Shown piece by piece: positions 1 to 4,716 of a DNA stretch of 6,527 nt; position 1 is the stretch's first letter; every line of letters begins with the position of its first letter. A model generated the notes under the pieces. It was not told the DNA's origin. It was given only the letters and a program-made list of their open reading frames with translations, and ran no database searches. The position numbers were made by a program, and so were the translations under genes. The stretch lies in contig CAISDD010000060.1 of the NCBI GenBank assembly GCA_903883985.1, positions 1 through 6,527 of the forward strand. The letters are read 5' to 3'. This DNA comes from an uncultured Pseudomonadota bacterium. Lineage in GTDB: Bacteria; Pseudomonadota; Gammaproteobacteria; Burkholderiales; Thiobacillaceae.

Positions 1-788
1 GCGCGGGTCGCCGCAACAGCGGGCGCAGACAGGCGGACATCGACGCGAGCCGGGGCGGCAGCCGGCACCGCGACCGCGTTTGGCTTGGCAACCACGGACA
101 GCACGGCCACAGGCACCGCGGCTACGTTGGGCTTGGCAACCACGGACAGCACGGCCACGGGCACCGCTGCCACGTTGGGCTGGGAGACGACCGGCACGTT
201 GGCGGCGGCATTGACCTTGGGCGCGGGTTCCGCTACGGCGTACAGACTTGGCCTGACTGCCGCCGGAACGGCAGCAGTGGCCAGCGTCAGCGACTTGACC
301 AAAGTCAACGGCGCAGCGGGAGCGGGGGCCGAAGCGATGGGGATGGCGGGGGCTGAGGGAGCGGGGACGGTGGGAGCGGGGGCTGCGGGAGTGGGTGCCA
401 CAGCCTGAGTGGGGTTCTGCGGGCTGGTGACCTGGGTGCTGGTACTTGGAAAATTGGGGGATCGATAGGGGTTCGGGTTCGGGTTCGGGTTCGGGGTCGG
501 GTTCGGGTTCGGGTTCGGGTTCGGGTTCGGGTTCGGGTTCGGGTTCGGGTTCGGGTTCGCCGCAGCCTTCAATTCCGGCCCACTCGCTGACGTCGGCAAT
601 GAGTCCACCTTTTTCTCAGCGTGTTTGTGCTTGCGATGCGGTTTATGCACGACCTTCTTTGCAGGCTCGACCTGGGTCTGCTTCGCTTGTGTCTGCTTCG
701 CTTGTGTCTCGCTCCAGGCCGCACCGCTGTTCACACTCGCCAAGCAGGCGAGGAGCAGGCAACTCAGGAGTTGGGGTAACGCTTTCAT
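1..788 (-). CDS. Exported Pro/Ala/Val-rich repeat protein with (Asn-Pro)15 tract, partial at left edge
   Basis: An open frame on the minus strand starts at ATG 788 and is uninterrupted for 262 codons to the window edge, so the C-terminus is missing. A good ribosome site (AAGGA) lies 7 bases before the ATG. Residues 1-24 form a Sec-type signal: MKALPQ, a Leu-rich core, then NSGAA. An LLAC at 12-15 resembles a weak lipobox, so a lipoprotein is possible. Residues 28-37 hold TQAKQ twice, and 43-61 are Lys/His-rich. Residues 78-107 are 15 Asn-Pro dipeptides, with one Thr-Pro at 98-99. The rest is Pro/Ala/Thr/Val-rich and contains a 16-residue repeat (NVAAVPVAVLSVVAKP) twice at 205-236, followed by a degenerate third copy. 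No catalytic motif is visible. I do not recognise the family; a periplasm-spanning or surface-exposed role is inference. The plus-strand frames here are shadows. Confidence 0.72.
   Translation of the reverse strand, partial: MKALPQLLSCLLLACLASVNSGAAWSETQAKQTQAKQTQVEPAKKVVHKPHRKHKHAEKKVDSLPTSASGPELKAAANPNPNPNPNPNPNPNPNPNPTPNPNPNPNPYRSPNFPSTSTQVTSPQNPTQAVAPTPAAPAPTVPAPSAPAIPIASAPAPAAPLTLVKSLTLATAAVPAAVRPSLYAVAEPAPKVNAAANVPVVSQPNVAAVPVAVLSVVAKPNVAAVPVAVLSVVAKPNAVAVPAAAPARVDVRLSAPAVAATR
79..198. repeat. 48-base tandem repeat, two full copies plus a partial third
   Basis: Positions 79-126 and 127-174 are near-identical 48-base units beginning TTGGGCTTGGCAACCACGG (first copy TTTGG). They differ at a few bases, mostly silent, for example GCGGCT versus GCTGCC. 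A shorter divergent copy starts at 175. On the minus strand the unit encodes the 16-residue NVAAVPVAVLSVVAKP, with two identical protein copies. The silent changes between copies suggest the peptide is kept by selection or that the duplication is not very recent. Confidence 0.85.
469..558. repeat. Hexanucleotide tandem array, 15 x GGGTTC
   Basis: Fifteen consecutive 6-base units read GGGTTC on the plus strand. The only variant is GGGGTC at 493-498. Read on the minus strand inside the exported-protein gene, each unit encodes Asn-Pro, and the variant gives Thr-Pro. Because the unit is a multiple of three, gain or loss of units keeps the reading frame. The plus strand has regularly spaced GGG runs with 3-base loops, the pattern of telomere-like G-quadruplex sequences. 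Confidence 0.95.
678..707. repeat. 15-base direct repeat, two copies
   Basis: CTGCTTCGCTTGTGT occurs twice back to back on the plus strand. On the coding strand it gives the duplicated TQAKQ peptide just after the signal peptide of the exported protein. It is a third in-frame duplication within the same gene. Confidence 0.85.
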
Positions 789-795
789 ATTGCCG

Positions 796-800
796 TCCTT
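796..800 (-). promoter_or_regulatory. Ribosome binding site of the repeat-rich exported protein gene
   Basis: On the minus strand AAGGA (within CAAGGACGG) lies 7 bases upstream of the ATG at 788. It is the strongest support that the repeat-rich frame is a real gene and that it starts here. Confidence 0.6.
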
Positions 801-884
801 GAAATAGGTTCGCTTTCGGCTGCACGAGTTAGCCAGTCGTTGCAACAGGATGACCGACCTGGCTTGCGAGAGTTCCCGATGTTG

Positions 885-898
885 TTGATCCAGCTCAA
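885..898. promoter_or_regulatory. Possible FNR/ANR-type operator
   Basis: TTGATCCAGCTCAA matches the FNR consensus TTGAT-N4-ATCAA at nine of ten specified positions. It lies in the 131-base gap between the lpxH stop and the start of the repeat-rich gene, centred about 103 bases before that ATG. I see no convincing -10 hexamer at the spacing expected for a class II FNR promoter. One near match in a 131-base gap is unlikely by chance but not proof. The rest of the gap (789-919) shows no convincing terminator. Confidence 0.25.
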
Positions 899-919
899 TG
901 GATATTGTATTCCATGGCG

Positions 920-1645
920 TTATCGCCACACCTCGGCATGGCAACCCGAGGCGTCGCAGGAGAGGTAGCCGCCCGTCGTGCCAAACCAGTCCGGCAACAC
1001 CCAGCGCTCGCAGGTGCGGCCATCGACCGCCTGGCAGTGGCGCGCGGGACGATGAGTGTGGCCGTGGATGATGCGGCAAACCGCATGCTCCCTGAATGCT
1101 GCCGTGATGGCGTCCGGACTTACGTCCATGATTTCCGAACGCTTCCCGGCCTTGGCCTGCTCACTGCGTTCGCGCAGGGACACGGCGAGTGAGCGGCGCA
1201 CTTCCAGTGGTTTGCCAAGGAAATCGGCAAGCCAGCGCGTATCCCTGACCTGGGCGCGAAAGACCTGATACTGGGCATCTTCGGTACACCAGGCATCGCC
1301 GTGCGCCAGGAGGGTGGGCGTACCATGAAGGTCGATACGCGTGGGATCGGCCAGCAAGACCAGTCCAGCGGCTCGCGCCAGATCGGGGCCGACGAGGAAA
1401 TCGCGGTTACCCGGCAGAAAATGGAGGGGAACCCCAGACTGCCCAGTCTGTTTCAGCGCGGCTGCAATTCCCGCGTGGAAGGGAAGGTCAAGATCGTCGT
1501 CACCCACCCAGGCTTCAAACAGGTCGCCCAGGATGTAGAGGCCACTGGAATGGACCCCCTCGCCTTCCAGAAAACCCTGGAACGCGTCGGCGGCGTCGGG
1601 TCGCTCCGGGCTGAGATGCAAATCGGAGACGAACAGCGTGGGCAA
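920..1645 (-). CDS. lpxH: UDP-2,3-diacylglucosamine diphosphatase LpxH
   Basis: LpxH hydrolyses UDP-2,3-diacylglucosamine to lipid X and UMP, the fourth step of lipid A synthesis, at the cytoplasmic face of the inner membrane. The 241 residues match the usual length (about 240). All calcineurin-type metallophosphoesterase motifs are present: SDLHLS (Asp8, His10), GDLFEAWVGDD (Asp41), GNRDF (Asn80, Arg81), HGD (His115) and HGHTHRP (His194/196/198), which make the dinuclear metal site. The start is a TTG at 1645. An in-frame TGA that ends the cyclophilin gene lies only two codons upstream, and no ATG or GTG intervenes, so the N-terminus MPTLFVSDLHL must begin here. The gene ends with TAA. It follows the cyclophilin gene by 6 bases and is probably translationally coupled. 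The same ppiB-lpxH order occurs in E. coli. Confidence 0.96.
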   Translation of the reverse strand: MPTLFVSDLHLSPERPDAADAFQGFLEGEGVHSSGLYILGDLFEAWVGDDDLDLPFHAGIAAALKQTGQSGVPLHFLPGNRDFLVGPDLARAAGLVLLADPTRIDLHGTPTLLAHGDAWCTEDAQYQVFRAQVRDTRWLADFLGKPLEVRRSLAVSLRERSEQAKAGKRSEIMDVSPDAITAAFREHAVCRIIHGHTHRPARHCQAVDGRTCERWVLPDWFGTTGGYLSCDASGCHAEVWR

Positions 1646-1651
1646 AACCGC

Positions 1652-2260
1652 TCAGTCTTCCACGATCTCTGCGGATTCGATGATGACATTCTCCACCGGC
1701 ACGTCCTGATGCCCTGCACGCATGCCTGTGCCCACCTTGCGGATGCGATCGACGTTCTCCTTGCCTTCCACCACGCGACCGAACACGCAATAACCGTAAC
1801 CTTGCGCGGAAGCCTCGCGGAAGTTGAGGAAGTCGTTATCAGCAAGGTTGATGAAGAACTGGCTGGAAGCGGAATCGGGGTTGGGGGTACGCGCCATGGC
1901 AACGCTATAGGCCGCGTTCTTAAGACCGTTGTCGGCTTCGTTGCGGATCACCTCTCGCGTGGTTTTCTGTTCCATCTCGGTGGTGAAGCCGCCGCCCTGG
2001 ATCATGAAGCCGTCGATGACGCGATGAAAAATGGTGCCGTTATAGAAGCCATCGCGCACGTACTGCTCGAAATTGGCAACGGTAACCGGGGCGGCTTTGG
2101 CGTCCAACTCCAGGGTAATGGGGCCGAAGTTGGTTTGCAGTTTGATCATGGAATGGACTCGATTGGGTTTCTTGGCGGTGGTGGATGCCGCGAGGCTGGC
2201 GGCGGTAAAGCTGAGCAGGCAGGCAGTCAGGAGGAAGCGGGTAAGGTTCTGAAATGGCAT
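1652..2260 (-). CDS. ppiB: Peptidyl-prolyl cis-trans isomerase, cyclophilin type, with N-terminal signal peptide
   Basis: This cyclophilin catalyses cis-trans isomerisation of Xaa-Pro bonds during protein folding. It has 202 residues. Residues 1-25 look like a Sec signal (Arg8, hydrophobic core 9-24, cut near SLAA), so the product is probably periplasmic. The cyclophilin domain spans about 39-200. Active-site residues are visible: FHRV (Arg80, equivalent to human CypA Arg55), GFMIQGGGF (Phe85, Gln88) and SSQFFIN (Phe136). Phe144 stands where CypA has Trp121, as in E. coli cyclophilins, which predicts low cyclosporin affinity. The core, from Met38 to the end HQDVPVENVIIES, resembles cytosolic PpiB more than periplasmic PpiA, so the symbol reflects the core and not the location. 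The ATG lies 3 bases after the transpeptidase stop, with no clear ribosome site, which suggests coupling. An internal start at Met38 would give a cytosolic 165-residue form. Confidence 0.93.
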   Translation of the reverse strand: MPFQNLTRFLLTACLLSFTAASLAASTTAKKPNRVHSMIKLQTNFGPITLELDAKAAPVTVANFEQYVRDGFYNGTIFHRVIDGFMIQGGGFTTEMEQKTTREVIRNEADNGLKNAAYSVAMARTPNPDSASSQFFINLADNDFLNFREASAQGYGYCVFGRVVEGKENVDRIRKVGTGMRAGHQDVPVENVIIESAEIVED

Positions 2261-2263
2261 GGG

Positions 2264-3505
2264 TCAGCGCTGGGCGAGTTGAGTGGACAATTCCGAATTT
2301 TTTTCCATGAGGATGCTCCATTGGCCCTCTTCCAGGCGCCAATAGAGGCGTTTGCGGCTCAGGCTGACGAGGCGATCACTGCTGTAGCGCTGGGTAAATT
2401 CAGCGTACGCCATATTACTGCCCGGATAGAGAAACAGGCTGATATCTTCCAGTTCCACCTTGATCCAGGATTTTTCAACGATATTGCGACGTTTACTGTC
2501 CACCCAGCCCCGGCCCTCTGCGCGCAGGAATGTGCCGGTGTAGTGGCCGAGGAAGCGATCCGCTTCACGTGCCTGCCAGGACGCCTGCCAGGAACGCAGG
2601 CGTGAGAACAGTTCGCCGCGTTCCTTCTCCCAGGCGATGCGGTCGATCCAGTCCGTGCGCTCGGCGATCACGATCGGGGTAGCGCCGGGTTGCACCCAGC
2701 GGCTGATTTCCTTCAGGTCCGGATTGGTCACCACGACACAGCCCTCGCTGGAACGCGGGGGACGGCTATACGTGTCCGAGGGCACACCGTGCAGCCAGAT
2801 GCCGTGGCCGCTGCGGCCCTGGATACGATCCCATTCGTTCGGATAGTCGATCGGAAAGGCCCCGGCACCATAGAGGTCGGCCAAGCCCTTGCGCGGCAGT
2901 TCGCGGGCGATCTGGTAGATCCCCATGGGCGTGCGCATGTCGCCCTCGCTGCGCTTGTCGGTGCCGTTCTTGCCTATGGTCATGTAGAAGTCAGCCTTCA
3001 AGCGCGGCTCACCCTCCACATTTTCAAACAGGTAGAGCCGGGCGCGCGAGGCATCGGCGAGCAGGGCATATTTCTGCCCCGGGGCCAACTGCAGTATCTG
3101 TCGCGGCAACTGTGCCATATCCGGCTGGTCGATGTAGCGCAGCAGGCGTACCCGGGCCTCGTCACGCAACCCGGACAGGGATTGCGCCGAGGTTGGGGTC
3201 GGGAAGGCCACGGTGCCGATGCCCGAGATCGGGCGTGACCGCGCCATCAGGAGGTCTCCCTTGATCAGGTGCGCGAGCTTGAAGTCGGGACGCAGTGAAA
3301 TGACCCGGTTGACCTCTCTCAACGCATCATCGAGGCGGTTGCTGCGGATGTCCTGGATCGACTTGGCGATCATGGCATCGGGCGTTGGCAGATAGCGCGC
3401 CATGTCGGCGCCGGCCAGCCTCAAGGGCATGTCGCCCTCTGCCCCCGCCAGCCTGGGTAGGAACGCGGCCAGGCACAGGGCGAGTCGAAATATCCACTTA
3501 CCCAT
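2264..3505 (-). CDS. Secreted L,D-transpeptidase (YkuD) with TPR-like N-terminus and NTF2-like C-terminal domain
   Basis: YkuD enzymes use a cysteine to form 3-3 peptidoglycan cross-links or to attach or release proteins at meso-diaminopimelate in the periplasm. The 413 residues show a signal peptide (1-22, ending RLAGA), a TPR-like helical segment (about 45-90), the YkuD domain (about 143-283) and an NTF2-like domain (about 298-408). The catalytic motif is HG (His239) followed by SSEGC with Cys256. The usual SHGC histidine is replaced by Glu254, as I recall for YafK-like branches. ATG 3505 is preferred over a TTG at 3514 because GAGGAG lies 11 bases before the ATG but only 2 before the TTG. 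It starts 5 bases after the upstream TPR gene and is followed after 3 bases by the cyclophilin gene. Its C-terminal domain resembles that of its TPR neighbour. Substrate is not predictable from sequence. Confidence 0.9.
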   Translation of the reverse strand: MGKWIFRLALCLAAFLPRLAGAEGDMPLRLAGADMARYLPTPDAMIAKSIQDIRSNRLDDALREVNRVISLRPDFKLAHLIKGDLLMARSRPISGIGTVAFPTPTSAQSLSGLRDEARVRLLRYIDQPDMAQLPRQILQLAPGQKYALLADASRARLYLFENVEGEPRLKADFYMTIGKNGTDKRSEGDMRTPMGIYQIARELPRKGLADLYGAGAFPIDYPNEWDRIQGRSGHGIWLHGVPSDTYSRPPRSSEGCVVVTNPDLKEISRWVQPGATPIVIAERTDWIDRIAWEKERGELFSRLRSWQASWQAREADRFLGHYTGTFLRAEGRGWVDSKRRNIVEKSWIKVELEDISLFLYPGSNMAYAEFTQRYSSDRLVSLSRKRLYWRLEEGQWSILMEKNSELSTQLAQR

Positions 3506-3510
3506 ACGCG

Positions 3511-4581
3511 TCAACGCTCCTCGACAATTTTCCAGTCGTCCCCCTGTTTTTCCAGGAGCAGCATTTTCCTGTCCTTGGAACGGACGAGATTGGAAACGTA
3601 GTGCTGTTCGAAACTGGCCTTGGCCGGCGCATCCTCGCCTGGAATTTCGACCTTGATCTTGTCCAACTGCACCTTGACGAACTTAGGGCGGGTGACGCGG
3701 GCCTTGCGCTCTGCCTCCCACCCCATGCGATCCCGGCCACTTGGCACCTTGAAGTCCTTGCCATAGAAGGCCAGATAGGCCGCGGCATCGCGCCTGCCCC
3801 ACGCCGCAGCCCAGGCTCGCACGGTGCGCTCGATCTCCGCAATAGCGACCGCATCACCGGATTTGGCCCCGCCTTTCTCTGCGGTCGCGACCGGCTCGGA
3901 AACCTTGCTCAGCTCCGCCTTGTCGACCGTGGATTCAGGCCTGGTCGGCAATAGCTGCGGGCGAACCGGTTCAGGGGCTGTGCCGGTCACTTTTGCGAGC
4001 TGCCCGGCCTTGCGTGGCCCCGCTTTGGCCGCAGACCGCCCCCTGCCGGCATCCAACACTGGCACGGGGGTGAAGATTTCACGGATCATCGCCAGCTTGG
4101 TTAGCGCGGAGGTATTCGACTTATCCAGCTGTAGCGCCTTGTCATAGGACTGCGAGGCCATCTTGGCATAGATATCGCCCAGGTTCTCATGCGCGGTGGC
4201 GTAGCTCGGATGGGTGCGGATCGCCATTTCCAGACTATTCTTGGCGCGGTCGTACTGCCCCTGCGCGGCATAGAGCACGGCCAGGTTGTTGTATGGCTCG
4301 GGCAGCTCGGGATAATCATCGGTCAGATCGGTGAACACCTTGATCGCATCGATCTGGCGATTCAGCTCGGTGAGGATCAATCCCTTGAGGAAACGCCCCG
4401 GAGCGTCTTTGGGGTTGGCCGCCAGCAAGGCATTCACTTTTTCCAGGGCCACGGCATTATTGCCCTGACGGAAGACCTGGCTGACGTCCTGAATACTGGG
4501 AACGGCAGCAAGCGCCGTGATGGGAAACCAGGCGAGCAAGAGGGCGATGGGTAGAGTGAGGGAGAAACGGGATAGGACCAT
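3511..4581 (-). CDS. Secreted TPR-repeat protein with NTF2-like C-terminal domain
   Basis: The function is not established; TPR arrays bind protein partners. The 356 residues begin with a Sec signal (MVLSRFSLTLPIALLLAWFP, cut near ALAA at 25-26), so the product is periplasmic or membrane-associated. Three to four TPR units follow (about 29-156), with typical residues in LAVLYAAQGQYDRAKNSLEM and NLGDIYAKM; the last unit is shortened. A Pro/Ala/Lys-rich linker spans about 170-240. An NTF2/SnoaL-like domain (249-356) starts at IERTVRAWAAAWGRRDAAAY and ends at DDWKIVEER. I chose ATG 4581 over an upstream TTG at 4629, because the TTG form would bury the signal peptide behind 16 polar residues and would lie upstream of the likely transcript start. 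It is the first gene of the leftward operon, 5 bases before the transpeptidase, and shares its C-terminal domain type, suggesting joint work in the cell envelope. Confidence 0.87.
   Translation of the reverse strand: MVLSRFSLTLPIALLLAWFPITALAAVPSIQDVSQVFRQGNNAVALEKVNALLAANPKDAPGRFLKGLILTELNRQIDAIKVFTDLTDDYPELPEPYNNLAVLYAAQGQYDRAKNSLEMAIRTHPSYATAHENLGDIYAKMASQSYDKALQLDKSNTSALTKLAMIREIFTPVPVLDAGRGRSAAKAGPRKAGQLAKVTGTAPEPVRPQLLPTRPESTVDKAELSKVSEPVATAEKGGAKSGDAVAIAEIERTVRAWAAAWGRRDAAAYLAFYGKDFKVPSGRDRMGWEAERKARVTRPKFVKVQLDKIKVEIPGEDAPAKASFEQHYVSNLVRSKDRKMLLLEKQGDDWKIVEER
3517..3522 (-). promoter_or_regulatory. Ribosome binding site of the L,D-transpeptidase gene
   Basis: GAGGAG on the minus strand sits inside the last codons of the upstream TPR gene, 11 bases before ATG 3505. 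A TTG at 3514 that overlaps the upstream TGA is only 2 bases away, too close for normal initiation. This site therefore decides the start in favour of the ATG. Confidence 0.55.
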
Positions 4582-4638
4582 GTGTGCTAAGCTTTTCTCG
4601 GTTTTTGCGGTTGGTAGGGTATGCCCCAAGCCGCTCAG

Positions 4639-4666
4639 ATTCTAGCCCCCGCAAGGCGCATTGCAA
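4639..4666 (-). promoter_or_regulatory. Candidate sigma70 promoter of the leftward envelope operon
   Basis: On the minus strand a -35-like TTGCAA (4666-4661, 4 of 6 consensus) is followed by a 16-base spacer and a -10-like TAGAAT (4644-4639, 5 of 6). The predicted transcript would start near 4632, about 50 bases before the ATG of the TPR gene at 4581. In the same 135-base divergent region I found no equally good promoter facing glnS. Confidence 0.45.
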
Positions 4667-4716
4667 AATCACCCCCGCCCACCTTGCGGCTTTTATCCCC
4701 CCCTCACGACCAGACC

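Noticed and set aside
85..408. Plus-strand Ala/Thr/Gly-rich frame
   Set aside because: It is the antisense shadow of the Pro/Ala-rich exported protein and has no supporting start signals.
446..802. Plus-strand frame encoding Gly-Ser repeats
   Set aside because: This is the reverse reading of the GGGTTC array. It has no ribosome site and no signal. The minus-strand frame has a start, ribosome site and signal peptide and is much longer.
898..915. Small inverted repeat ATGGATA/TATTCCAT just after the lpxH stop, considered as a terminator
   Set aside because: The stem is short, A/T-rich and imperfect, with no following T-run on the minus strand, so a Rho-independent terminator is not supported.
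1301..2605. A 434-codon plus-strand open frame
   Set aside because: It runs antisense across lpxH, the cyclophilin and the end of the transpeptidase, all of which have clear family motifs. Its translation shows no recognisable domain. High G+C codon use on the opposite strand explains the lack of stops.
4611..4641. Plus-strand promoter for glnS (TTGGTA with a distant CAGATT)
   Set aside because: The spacing of 19 bases and weak hexamer matches make it no better than chance in this region.
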